Shown piece by piece: positions 8,309 through 16,279 of a DNA stretch of 64,000 bases. This stretch comes from Flexithrix dorotheae DSM 6795. GTDB lineage: Bacteria; Bacteroidota; Bacteroidia; Cytophagales; Flammeovirgaceae. The stretch is from assembly GCF_000379765.1 (NCBI RefSeq), contig NZ_KB903440.1:1-64000 (forward strand), read 5' to 3'. A model generated the notes under the pieces. The model did no database searches, was not told the origin of the DNA, and saw only the letters and a program-made list of their open reading frames with translations. The translations under genes were made by a program, and so were the position numbers. Positions within the stretch are counted from its first letter, which is position 1. Each line of letters begins with the position of its first letter.

Positions 8309-9619
8309 TTACAAACTTATCTGCAGTAAATACACCAAAGCTCCAGCTATATATCCAATAAGCGCAAGCCAGGAAATATTTTTAACATACCACAAGAAGT
8401 TTATTCTTTCCATACCCATTGCAGCCACCCCTGAGGCAGAACCAATTATTAAGGCACTACCACCAGTTCCTGCACAATAGGCAATAAACTCCCACAATTG
8501 ATGATCCATTGGGAACTCTGCCAAATCGTACATCCCCATTGATGCCGCAACCAATGGAACGTTGTCTACGATGGCAGAAAGTAGTCCCAGCAATAAACTG
8601 ATCACCTGTAAATCTCCAATAGTTTGATCAAGATAAATTGCCAGTTCCTTTAAGATCCCTGTGGCCTGTAAACTGGAAATTGCTACTAATATTCCAAAGA
8701 AGAACAGCACACTGGGTACATCCACTCTTTTTAAAACCCCAATTACTGAAACAGGATTTTTGATTTCATCATTTTTATCCTTGTGGATAATTTCAGTCAG
8801 TAACCACAATATTCCCAACCCAAGTAAAATTCCCATAAATGGCGGAAGGTGTGTAATTGTTTTAAAGAAAGGAACAAATACAAGAGCAGCAATTCCACTT
8901 AGGAATACTAACCGCTTTTCGAATTTGGAAATATATATAATCTGTGAGGGTTTAAATTTTATAGGGCTGGAATGAAATCCAACCTGATCGCCACCCGGAC
9001 TTTCGAAATCCCCCTTAATTAAAAAAGTACTAATAATTAGAGGAACAAGCATACAAACCAAACTTGGCAAAATAAGGGTACTTACAATATTTTTACTACT
9101 GATCTGTCCGCCAATCCAAAGCATGGTAGTGGTAACGTCACCAATAGGTGACCAGGCTCCTCCAGCATTTGCTGAAATAATCACCATTCCTATAAAAAAG
9201 AGTCGGTTTTTTCTTTTCTTAACTAATTTCCTCAAAATGGAAACCATTACAATTGTAGTGGTAAGGTTATCTAGTAAGGCGGATAGGAAAAAAGTTAGGA
9301 TAGCACAAATCCAGAGTAATTTTGCTTTATCATGGGTGTTTATCCGTTTAGTTATCACATCAAATCCTTCATGGGCATCTATTAATTCTACAATAGTCAT
9401 CGCACCAATGAGGAAAAATAATACACTAGCCACCTCCGCAATATATTCGTGTAATTCTCCATGAACATCAGTGGCAGGCTTATCTGTCAACATGATGTAG
9501 AAAGTCCAGCATAAAATCCCGGTAACCAAAGCCGGAGCAGCCTTATTCACATGAATATTGTGTTCAAATACTATAGCAAGGTAACCTAAACAAAAAATGG
9601 TGATTAAAATAATTTCCAT
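8309..9619 (-). CDS. nhaD: Na+/H+ antiporter, NhaD family
   Basis: NhaD exports Na+ (and Li+) in exchange for H+, a common trait of marine bacteria. The 436-residue protein is almost entirely hydrophobic, with roughly 11-13 membrane segments. Family motifs are LSALLDNLTTTIVMV near residue 112, SANAGGAWSPIGDVTTTM near residue 148, and LSAIVDNVPLVAASMG in the second half, the two 'DN' motifs marking the inverted repeats of the ion-transporter fold. It ends in its own terminator, so the downstream Rrf2 gene is probably transcribed separately. No regulatory site could be fixed upstream. Confidence 0.93.
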   Translation of the reverse strand: MEIILITIFCLGYLAIVFEHNIHVNKAAPALVTGILCWTFYIMLTDKPATDVHGELHEYIAEVASVLFFLIGAMTIVELIDAHEGFDVITKRINTHDKAKLLWICAILTFFLSALLDNLTTTIVMVSILRKLVKKRKNRLFFIGMVIISANAGGAWSPIGDVTTTMLWIGGQISSKNIVSTLILPSLVCMLVPLIISTFLIKGDFESPGGDQVGFHSSPIKFKPSQIIYISKFEKRLVFLSGIAALVFVPFFKTITHLPPFMGILLGLGILWLLTEIIHKDKNDEIKNPVSVIGVLKRVDVPSVLFFFGILVAISSLQATGILKELAIYLDQTIGDLQVISLLLGLLSAIVDNVPLVAASMGMYDLAEFPMDHQLWEFIAYCAGTGGSALIIGSASGVAAMGMERINFLWYVKNISWLALIGYIAGALVYLLQISL

Positions 9620-10037
9620 AAACTAACAGGACAAAATATTTTTTTAAGATTATTCCCCAAATACCTGATAATGAGGGCGAAATCTCTCATTAATTTTAAT
9701 ATTATGGGTATTATTTCCAGAATGGAAAATACTTGGTTATTACGGGTTATTAATTATATTATTTCCCAAATCCAGCCTGAATATCAGGGAATTAAGTGAC
9801 TAGTTTTCCTAACTTATTACATGGTATTTGTCCTTTTAGAATTCTATATAACCGGGTAAATTCTGCCTGAAGAAAATAAATGCGCACCTTATTTTGAGTC
9901 GGGAGTGAGGCGTTAGCTAAATGAGCTTTGTTTCAGGTGGGTAAACTTTAATGCCAAATAAAAAAGCGGGGATTTCCATCTTCAAAACATTATTTGCTAA
10001 TTTGACAAAAAAATTACCACATAGAAAAATTAATTGA
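9620..10037. other. Intergenic region between divergent genes
   Basis: About 420 bp separate nhaD (minus) and the thioesterase gene (plus). Both promoters must lie here, but I cannot identify a convincing TTG/TAnnTTTG pair. There is no reading frame worth reporting, no repeat and no T-tailed hairpin. Confidence 0.4.
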
Positions 10038-10445
10038 ATGTATTCCAGCAACTATAAAATAAGGGTGAGGTATTCTGATACGGACCAAATGGGCTATGTA
10101 TATTATGGAAATTACGCTTCTTTTTACGAAATAGGAAGGGTAGAAGCCCTTAGAGATTTAGGCTTTAGCTATAAGGCTATGGAGGATGACGGGATAATCA
10201 TGCCGGTCCTGGATTGCTATTCCAAATTTTTATTACCTGCAAAATATGATGAACTAATCACCATCAAAACAAGTATAAAAGAATTACCAAGGGTGAAAAT
10301 TCATTTTTCATATGAGATTACCAATGAAAATAACCAATTATTGAACACTGGAGAGACTACCTTAGTTTTTTTAAGAAAAGAAAGTCACCGACCCTGCAGG
10401 GCTCCTGAGAAAGTAATTGAATTATTGAAACCGTTTTTTGAATGA
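10038..10445 (+). CDS. Acyl-CoA thioesterase, YbgC/4HBT family
   Basis: This is a single hot-dog-fold domain of 135 residues. The 4-hydroxybenzoyl-CoA thioesterase signature is clear: RVRYSDTDQMGYVYYGNYASFYEIGRV, split here as RVRYSDTDQMGYVYY (with the catalytic Asp) and NYASFYEIGR. YbgC-type enzymes hydrolyse acyl-CoA thioesters and are often associated with the cell envelope. The substrate is not predictable. The stop codon overlaps the start of the next gene (ATGA at 10442-10445), so the two genes are translationally coupled. Confidence 0.92.
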   Translation: MYSSNYKIRVRYSDTDQMGYVYYGNYASFYEIGRVEALRDLGFSYKAMEDDGIIMPVLDCYSKFLLPAKYDELITIKTSIKELPRVKIHFSYEITNENNQLLNTGETTLVFLRKESHRPCRAPEKVIELLKPFFE

Positions 10446-11362
10446 GTATTGTTCAGAAATATCTTTTTAATTCCAGAATCTATCGTAAAATCCTTATATC
10501 ATTTAAAGGGGTTTATTTTCATAATTTGGATATAAATCTTTATGAAATATTACAGATTTTTTATAACAAACTCCAGGAAAATAATACCAAGCAAAGGGCA
10601 TATGCAGTGGCTTTTAATTTTACAATGGCCATATTCCCCTCTATTATATTCCTTTTTACCCTAATCCCATATATACCGGATATTGATGTAGAGAAGGTGC
10701 TGGATTTTCTGGATGAAATTTTACCCAATAGTTTTTATGTTTATGCTGATGGTACTATTCATGATATTATAAGTAAGCCAAGAGGAGGACTTTTATCTTT
10801 TGGTTTTTTTACTGCGCTCTATCTTGCTACCAATGGGATGACTGGCCTGATGGACGCATTTAACAGCATTTACCATAATCCAAAAAAACGAACTTTTTTA
10901 AGGGAAAAATGGATAGCTACTGCACTTACTTTCTTTTTGGCTACGATCCTGATTTTGGCCATTTTCCTTTTAGTATTAGGCAATATTATCCTAAAACTCC
11001 TGATTGATTACGGAATTCTAAATCAGGACTTTATTATCTATCTCATCAATGTGCTAAGGCTTGTCATTGTCTTTTTTATGTTTTTCTTTGGGACTTCGGT
11101 GATCTATTATTATGCTCCCTCTGTGCCAGCCAGGTGGAATTTTTTCTCCATAGGCTCATTTATCGCCACAGTTTTATGCGTATTGGTATCTTTAATCTTT
11201 TCCTACTATATGGATAATTTTGGCACCTATAATAAATTATATGGCTCAATTGGTGCAATGATAGGAATGATGTTCTGGCTATTTGCCATTTCCCTGGTCT
11301 TACTGGTGGGGTTTGAGATAAATGCTACTTTAGATATTGCAAAGGATAAAAAACAAGAATAA
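10442..11362 (+). CDS. YihY/virulence factor BrkB family membrane protein
   Basis: This 306-residue inner-membrane protein carries about six transmembrane segments. After a soluble N-terminus come AVAFNFTMAIFPSIIFLFTLIP, written here in two parts (AVAFNFTMAIFPS, IIFLFTLIPYIP), then LSFGFFTALYLATNGMTGLM, several long hydrophobic stretches, and PSVPARWNFFSIGSF followed by YGSIGAMIGMMFWLF, the usual YihY/BrkB motifs. The family was once called RNase BN in error; its function is not settled. Translation is coupled to the thioesterase. Confidence 0.9.
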   Translation: MSIVQKYLFNSRIYRKILISFKGVYFHNLDINLYEILQIFYNKLQENNTKQRAYAVAFNFTMAIFPSIIFLFTLIPYIPDIDVEKVLDFLDEILPNSFYVYADGTIHDIISKPRGGLLSFGFFTALYLATNGMTGLMDAFNSIYHNPKKRTFLREKWIATALTFFLATILILAIFLLVLGNIILKLLIDYGILNQDFIIYLINVLRLVIVFFMFFFGTSVIYYYAPSVPARWNFFSIGSFIATVLCVLVSLIFSYYMDNFGTYNKLYGSIGAMIGMMFWLFAISLVLLVGFEINATLDIAKDKKQE

Positions 11363-11380
11363 AAAAAGTTTATATTTTTT

Positions 11381-11410
11381 TTGAGAATAAAAAATAAGAC
11401 TGCATATTTG
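11381..11410 (+). promoter_or_regulatory. Promoter of tRNA-Ser
   Basis: TTG (11381-11383), a 19-bp spacer and CATATTTG (11403-11410) match the Bacteroidota consensus TTG/TAnnTTTG in all but one base. The -7 box sits inside a perfect 7-bp inverted repeat (GACTGCA 11398-11404, TGCAGTC 11409-11415). The tRNA starts about 30 bp further on. Confidence 0.6.
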
Positions 11411-11439
11411 CAGTCCGAAAATATCGATCACAAATATAC

Positions 11440-11524
11440 AGAGAGTTGGCAGAGTGGTCGAATGCGGTGGTCTTGAAAACCATTGTACCGAAAGGTACCG
11501 GGGGTTCGAATCCCTCACTCTCTG
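11440..11524 (+). tRNA. tRNA-Ser (anticodon UGA)
   Basis: The acceptor stem AGAGAGT pairs with ACTCTCT. The D arm contains GCAGAGTGGTCGAATGC. The anticodon stem GTGGT/ACCAT encloses loop CTTGAAA, giving anticodon TGA. A long variable arm TACCGAAAGGTA, typical of class II tRNAs, precedes the T arm with TTCGAAT. G is the discriminator and CCA is not encoded. A dead integrase lies about 350 bp downstream, so this tRNA may once have been an integration site. Confidence 0.96.
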
Positions 11525-11538
11525 CGAGTACTACTCCA

Positions 11539-11571
11539 AAAGCCCTCAGACGTTTCTGAGGGCTTTTTTTA
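11539..11571 (+). terminator. Terminator of tRNA-Ser
   Basis: A perfect 12-bp stem, AAAGCCCTCAGA (11539-11550) with TCTGAGGGCTTT (11555-11566), has a 4-nt loop and is followed by a T run. Confidence 0.9.
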
Positions 11572-11872
11572 TGCCTTTTTGCACGAAAAAACGCTTATTT
11601 TACCCTTTTGATGTTTGACTAACTTTTTGATGAGTGGTCTAGTAGTTAAATGTTTGATATTCAGTATAATTACAGAGTAAAAAACTAAAGGCAAATTAAC
11701 TTCTTAATTCATTTAAATTACAGATGGGTGTAGTTCAGGAACTCTATAGAGTAGAAAATGAAACTATTGATTATTATGTTTAATATTTAAAATATAGAAA
11801 GGTATAAAGTAGATTAATTTCCCCTCCTATGTATAAGTTATAGCTTTTTCCTAATCTTATTATTGATTTCAG

Positions 11873-12238
11873 TCATACTATTGCCAATACTTTTCCTCGT
11901 GAGTTGGGCATAAATTTTTGTTGTTTTGTATCGGTATACCCAAGAATTTTAGCGCTTTTCTCCAGACTCATTCCATTACTGATTAGAAATATTCCGCAGG
12001 TATGCCTTGACAGATGAAAGTTTAAATCCTGTTCAATTCCGTAAATAGTAGCGATTCCTTTGCCTGAACCACATAAATACCATTTTTAAAAAACTTCATT
12101 TATTTTTAGGGTGGTGACATCTCCGAATCTTAAGCCTTTATAACTTGAAAAAAGGAACAGATCTTTGTTACACGGATAAAGGTTAATTGGGGAAATCATC
12201 TTAAAATAGTTATATAAATCGAAGAAAAATTGTACCTT
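11873..12238 (-). pseudogene. Tyrosine recombinase (integrase) remnant
   Basis: Translating the minus strand gives two pieces of a phage/ICE-type integrase in different frames. The first reads DLFLFSSYKGLRFGDVTTLK and ends at a TAA (12086-12088); it holds the first catalytic Arg in GLRFGDV. The second reads FHLSRHTCGIFLISNGMSLE and KSAKILGYTDTKQQKFMPN and ends at 11873; it holds the HxxR box (HLSRHT). The stretch between them is shortened, the usual LGH is LGY, and the catalytic Tyr position is lost. There is no start codon upstream. The gene is dead. It lies beside tRNA-Ser and opens the accessory region. I recognised it by translating by eye, so the edges are approximate. Confidence 0.8.
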
Positions 12239-12262
12239 TCTGTATGTTAGTCAGAATATAAA

Positions 12263-13066
12263 ATGAACATTGATCACATTAAAATTTCACGCATCCTAAA
12301 CAAAATTACATCACACCAAGATGCTGACAGTTATGTGGTTTGTTGGGTTCAAAATGGAGTAAAGGGAATAGAAATAAACAAAACATTATATAAGAATGTA
12401 TCCAACGCTGTCTTTTTCTTAAACACAAGTTATGAATGGAAGATCATAAAAAACGATTCTACGACTTCATCAGGGATTGTGCTCTTTATTCCAAAAGATA
12501 TATTAAACCATCCTACCTTCAATAAACTTCACATTACTGAAGTACGCCTTTTTAGCAACAATGAAATTCCCAAAATAAACCTCTCCCCGGGTATTGAAAC
12601 ACGGATTCAGTCTATTTTCGAAATGCTTGACGAACTGATCAGTACCAACCTTAAACACAGGGAAGAAGCTATTGTCTCATTGCTGAATACATTTTTTATT
12701 TACTGTGATGGAAAGTGCAATATCAAATCGGTTATATCAGACAATAATTCAAAATCTGCCTTGGTATATAAGTTTAAGAAAACGATGGACAAGCGAATCT
12801 CTGAATATCACAGGGTAAGCGAATATGCAAGTATTTTAAATGTTTCAGATAAATACTTAAATGAATGCGTTAATAGCGTACTTGGTGTAAGTGCCAAAAG
12901 TCTCATCACCGAACAACTCGTAATGCGTTCCAGATATGCATTGAAATTTACAGATAAGTCTTTCAAGGAAATTGCATTTGAATTGGGATTTTCATCGCCC
13001 GACTACTTTAGTTCATTTTGCAAAGCACAAATGGGCATATCACCTACTCAACTTCGCAATTCCTAA
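12263..13066 (+). CDS. AraC family transcriptional regulator
   Basis: This 267-residue protein has an N-terminal cupin-like sensor region and a C-terminal AraC/XylS DNA-binding domain with two helix-turn-helices. The first is RVSEYASILNVSDKYLNECV and the second runs through KSFKEIAFELGFSSPDYFSS and FCKAQMGISPTQLR, a textbook AraC C-terminus. It is transcribed in the same direction as the SDR and cupin genes that follow and is their likely regulator. The gene starts 25 bp beyond the 5' edge of the dead integrase, which suggests arrival with, or after, an integrated element. Confidence 0.9.
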   Translation: MNIDHIKISRILNKITSHQDADSYVVCWVQNGVKGIEINKTLYKNVSNAVFFLNTSYEWKIIKNDSTTSSGIVLFIPKDILNHPTFNKLHITEVRLFSNNEIPKINLSPGIETRIQSIFEMLDELISTNLKHREEAIVSLLNTFFIYCDGKCNIKSVISDNNSKSALVYKFKKTMDKRISEYHRVSEYASILNVSDKYLNECVNSVLGVSAKSLITEQLVMRSRYALKFTDKSFKEIAFELGFSSPDYFSSFCKAQMGISPTQLRNS

Positions 13067-13149
13067 TTTCTCATTTTCTAAGGTTTTACCGTAAAAATCG
13101 CATTCCCTTCAAGTAATGCCCGGCTTATCTTTGTTTGAAAAGATAATTT

Positions 13150-13743
13150 ATGAAAATATCAATTGTCATAGGAGGGACTGGCACTATCGGAAGTGCAATT
13201 GTTAAGTTGTTAAAAGCAAACGGACATCAGGTTCGATCTATTACCCGATCGGGGGAACACCAGATGGATATGGAAAACCCTGAATCCATCAGGCAATTCT
13301 TTTCTGAAATTGGAACATTGGACACCATCATTTGTACCGCAGGAAATGCTAGTTTCGGTCCATTGTCAAAGCTAACTGACGAGCAAATAAACCTCGGACT
13401 TACCAGTAAGCTATTGGGGCAAGTAAACCTCTGTCGTTTTGGATTAAAAGCTTTAAAACCAAATGGAACGATTAACCTCACTGGAGGAATACTGGCTCAC
13501 CACCCTTGGCCTGAAACCAGTAATATCGCAATGGCAAATGCGGGTTTGGAGGGTTTTGCCAAGGCACTTGCATTGGAATTGCCTGAAGGACAAAGGATAA
13601 TGGTCATACATCCACCTTTGGTAAAAGAAACCGCCAAAGTTATGGGAATGGACGAAAGCCAGTCTCCCTCAGCAATTGAAGTTGCCCATACCTATCTAAA
13701 AGGCCTAAAAGGAAATAAAAATGGGGACATTTTATTTGTGTAA
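13150..13743 (+). CDS. Short-chain dehydrogenase/reductase
   Basis: This is a Rossmann-fold oxidoreductase of 197 residues. The NAD(P)-binding motif is GGTGTIGSAIV (about 8-18), a variant of the usual TGxxxGxG. IICTAGNASFGPL near residue 62 corresponds to the NAG region. The expected catalytic Tyr-x3-Lys is not obvious: TGGILAHHPWPETSNIAMANAGLEG is the matching segment (shown here as GGILAHHPWPE and SNIAMANAG), and it lacks the Tyr. It therefore belongs to the short atypical SDRs. Substrate is unknown. It lies 83 bp after the AraC gene and 38 bp before the cupin gene. Confidence 0.8.
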   Translation: MKISIVIGGTGTIGSAIVKLLKANGHQVRSITRSGEHQMDMENPESIRQFFSEIGTLDTIICTAGNASFGPLSKLTDEQINLGLTSKLLGQVNLCRFGLKALKPNGTINLTGGILAHHPWPETSNIAMANAGLEGFAKALALELPEGQRIMVIHPPLVKETAKVMGMDESQSPSAIEVAHTYLKGLKGNKNGDILFV

Positions 13744-13781
13744 ATCAAAAAGTTTAAACCACTAACGTAAAATATAGTAAT

Positions 13782-14327
13782 ATGGACAGAAAAAAATTTT
13801 TGAAGAATACTGGTATTGGTCTTGGCATAACAATGATTCCATTTATTGCTCAGAGCAAAAAATTGACATCTGATAGCATCCAAGGATCTGGCTTAGACCC
13901 CAAAATTATTAAGAACGAAGATGGCAAAGTACTAAATGTATTAGGTGATATACAAAGCCATAAACTAGTGGGTAGCGACACCAACAACCAAATTGTTGAA
14001 TGGGTAGATGACGTAGAGCCCGGGGTGGGCATTCCACCACATATTCATACAAAAGAAGATGAAATATTCAGGGTCATCAAAGGTCAAGTAGAGATTATGG
14101 TTGATGGAAAAACAACTGTGCTCAATGAGGGTGATACTGCCTTTGCCCCCAAAAACGTTTCACACGCGTGGAAGGTAATAGGCACCGAAAAAGCCAAAAT
14201 GATTACAAGTGCTTTCCCTTCCGGAATAGAAAAAATGTTTGGTGAACTGGCTAATCTACCTGCCGGACCCCCTGACTTTGAAAAGGTTGCTAAAATATGC
14301 GGAAATCAGGGTATTACGTTTATCTGA
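13782..14327 (+). CDS. Exported cupin-domain protein
   Basis: The protein (181 residues) begins MDRKKFLKNTGIGLGITMI, a signal resembling a Tat leader (RKxFLK) but with only one of the paired arginines. The single cupin domain carries the metal motif: GIPPHIHTKEDEIFRVIKG (His-x-His, Glu) near residue 85 and a later His in KNVSHAWKV. These metal-binding cupins include quercetin-dioxygenase-like oxygenases. The reaction is not predictable. It is the last gene of the AraC-SDR-cupin row and is followed by a strong hairpin. Confidence 0.78.
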   Translation: MDRKKFLKNTGIGLGITMIPFIAQSKKLTSDSIQGSGLDPKIIKNEDGKVLNVLGDIQSHKLVGSDTNNQIVEWVDDVEPGVGIPPHIHTKEDEIFRVIKGQVEIMVDGKTTVLNEGDTAFAPKNVSHAWKVIGTEKAKMITSAFPSGIEKMFGELANLPAGPPDFEKVAKICGNQGITFI

Positions 14328-14344
14328 GTATACGATCCCCACCT

Positions 14345-14400
14345 TATATAAAAGCAATAGCGGTTCAGGTTCCCACTTGAACCGCTATTGCTTTTATATA
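14345..14400 (+). terminator. Exceptionally long terminator-like hairpin
   Basis: Two 26-bp arms (14345-14370 and 14375-14400) are inverted copies with one mismatch, closing a 4-nt loop (TCCC). The core is AAAAGCAATAGCGGTTCA. The 3' arm ends in CTTTTATATA. It lies 17 bp after the cupin stop codon and can end transcription in both directions. At this length it could also be a small mobile palindrome. Confidence 0.7.
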
Positions 14401-14731
14401 TCAACCCGAAAAATCATTGTATAAAATTCACCAGTGCATTTAGTTTGGATGTCATTTCAGTAGAAATTCAAAATTAACCGTGTATTATTTTCCCGTAAAA
14501 GACTGATAGAGAGATTATTGTTTCTCAGAAATAATAGTACCCGGTATGGAATACCCGGTATGGAGCACGGGTACTTAAGGAACTACAATTTGCTAAATTA
14601 AAGACTCTTAATAAAAACTTGCTTTCTTACAATGATGAGAATACTTTCTCTATTAAGAATTAATAGAGCTAAGTTTGAAGGACGGAAAAGCGAAATTGCT
14701 AAAACATATCTCTGCGTTGAGTAATTCTAAT
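14401..14731. other. Gene-free stretch with a tandem repeat
   Basis: No supported gene is seen. TACCCGGTATGGA occurs twice in tandem (14538-14550 and 14552-14564) and is enclosed by an 8-bp inverted repeat, AGTACCCG (14536-14543) and CGGGTACT (14568-14575). The structure could fold as one hairpin with a 24-nt loop. Its function is unknown. Confidence 0.45.
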
Positions 14732-14790
14732 GGGTTTAGGTCCAAAATAAGCCTTGTAAAATTTCAATTTTTTTCTTGCTTGTAGGATGA
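14732..14790 (+). repeat. Direct repeat R1 (left copy)
   Basis: This 59-bp sequence contains AATAAGCCTT and TTTTTCTTGCTTGTAGGA and recurs in the same orientation at 19005-19064. Roughly 85 per cent of positions agree by eye, allowing 1-bp gaps. No inverted symmetry is evident. Confidence 0.75.
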
Positions 14791-14947
14791 AATTTTATTG
14801 TGTGGGGATTTTGTTTGTCCTGACTTTTTTTGTAGTGGGTTCCTAATCAATAACCATAATTTGATCCCACTAAACCCATCCGATCGACAACAATACCCTT
14901 CATCAGTGACGTTACAACAATAACAAAATTAATGGTGTCCTTGATTT

Positions 14948-15439
14948 ATGAAAAAAGAAGTGTTAGTCGTTTTAGGCTCTCCAAATTCCCCGATTGGAGA
15001 ATTGAGTGATATATCTAAAAACAGATTAGATTATTGCAGAAAAATTTTTACTAAAGGACAATTAGTATTATTAACTGGAGGTTGGGGGGCTCATTTTAAT
15101 ACATCGGATAAACCACATGCATTTTATGGAAGAGCGTATTTAATAAACAAAGGGTTATCAGAAAAAGATTTTTTAGAGTTTGCAATGTCAGAAAATACAG
15201 TTGACGATGCGGTAAAAATTAAAGCAATCTTATCAGAGCCAAAAAATGCTAAATTAATTGTAATTACTTCAGATTATCATGAAGATAGAGTTAGATTGAT
15301 TTTCAAAGAAATCCTTAAGGAATATGAGATTAGCTTTGTAGGGGTGGAAAGCAGCCTGGATGAAAAGCGGTTACATGAATTAAGGAAACATGAAGACAAG
15401 GCAATTAATGCTATTAAACGAAATGGATTGTATTATTAG
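14948..15439 (+). CDS. DUF218 / YdcF-like family protein
   Basis: This 163-residue protein opens with KKEVLVVLGSPNSPIGELSD and has the DUF218 pattern: an N-terminal VVLGSP strand, LVLLTGGWGAHF, the SENTVDDAV motif near residue 82 and LIVITSDYHEDRVRLIF. In ElyC/SanA relatives the domain is membrane-anchored and tied to envelope metabolism; this copy has no signal or membrane helix, like YdcF, which binds S-adenosylmethionine. A biochemical role is not assigned. It lies inside the segment bounded by the two direct repeats and may be laterally acquired. Confidence 0.82.
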   Translation: MKKEVLVVLGSPNSPIGELSDISKNRLDYCRKIFTKGQLVLLTGGWGAHFNTSDKPHAFYGRAYLINKGLSEKDFLEFAMSENTVDDAVKIKAILSEPKNAKLIVITSDYHEDRVRLIFKEILKEYEISFVGVESSLDEKRLHELRKHEDKAINAIKRNGLYY

Positions 15440-15542
15440 CAATTCTGATGGGCCTGAAAAGGAAAAACTACTTTATTCTTTAATCTTCAATTCATGATAG
15501 TAAGGTGCTTCCTTTAATTTGATGAAGGTGCTTGAAAGAAAT

Positions 15543-16019
15543 ATGAAAAAAATATTTGTCACACTATTATTGTGTTCTGCAATAAATTTTAGTTATAGCC
15601 AGATTAATGAAAAAGTATCCAACAAGTTAATAGAAGAATTAGAAAATATCTATTCCCAAGGTCATATTAATGGGTACTCCGCTGCAATTGTAAATCAAAA
15701 TAATATCTTATTTTCTAAAGGGTTTGGATATGCAAATACTAAACAAAATATAAAGTATACAGAAAATACGATTCAAAATATTGGCTCAATTTCAAAAACA
15801 TTTATTGGTGTGGCTTTACTCAAGGCTCAAGAACTTAGAAAACTAAACCTTGATGATCCCATCAACAAATATTTACCATTTGAGGTAAAAAATCCTTATT
15901 ACCCGGATCAGGTAATTACAATAAGGCATCTTACAACACATACTTCCAGTATTAAGGATGGGCCTCATTATGAGAAAAAATGGGCGTTTTCATGGGAATT
16001 TCTGCTCAAGGACAAATAG
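15543..16019 (+). pseudogene. Truncated beta-lactamase-like serine hydrolase
   Basis: The frame starts best at the ATG of 15543, giving signal peptide MKKIFVTLLLCSAINFSYSQ. It continues as a class C beta-lactamase/penicillin-binding-protein fold: SAAIVNQNNILFSKGFGYAN, then the SxxK active site in GSISKTFIG, then IRHLTTHTSSIKDG. After about 140 residues the similarity stops and a stop codon follows at 158 residues; full members have 350 or more. The Tyr-x-Asn and C-terminal motifs are missing. Beyond the break the DNA turns GC-rich and unrelated, so the gene was probably cut by an insertion or deletion. Confidence 0.82.
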
Positions 16020-16125
16020 GACTCACGGGAGGGGGATCTGGTACCTTGCAAGCCCACTTTCGGGTGCCACGAATGGAGCGTCCTTGCGTGCTGATGGTGG
16101 AGTGCTGAAACAGATTAATTAAAAA
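16018..16125. other. GC-rich foreign-looking segment at the truncation point
   Basis: About 105 bp are clearly richer in G and C than the surrounding DNA, with GGGAGGGGGATCTGGTACC and GAATGGAGCGTCCTTGCGTG. I do not recognise a coding sequence or RNA structure in it. It begins just where the serine hydrolase stops. It may be a leftover edge of a mobile element. Confidence 0.45.
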
Positions 16126-16279
16126 GATTCATACCACCACCCATACTATCCTCTATTAGCTAACTGAACTGTTTGCAAAAGCTAGTGCGATCAGATACTT
16201 TTAACTTTAATTTGAAAAGTCCAGCTTATAGTTGATAGTTGGGCATTGGAAGCAATAAGCAATAAGGAAGAATTAAATT

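Noticed and set aside
11330-11518. Minus-strand open frame across tRNA-Ser
   Set aside because: It reads through the antisense strand of a clear tRNA gene (RDSNPR at its start is the usual antisense-tRNA artefact).
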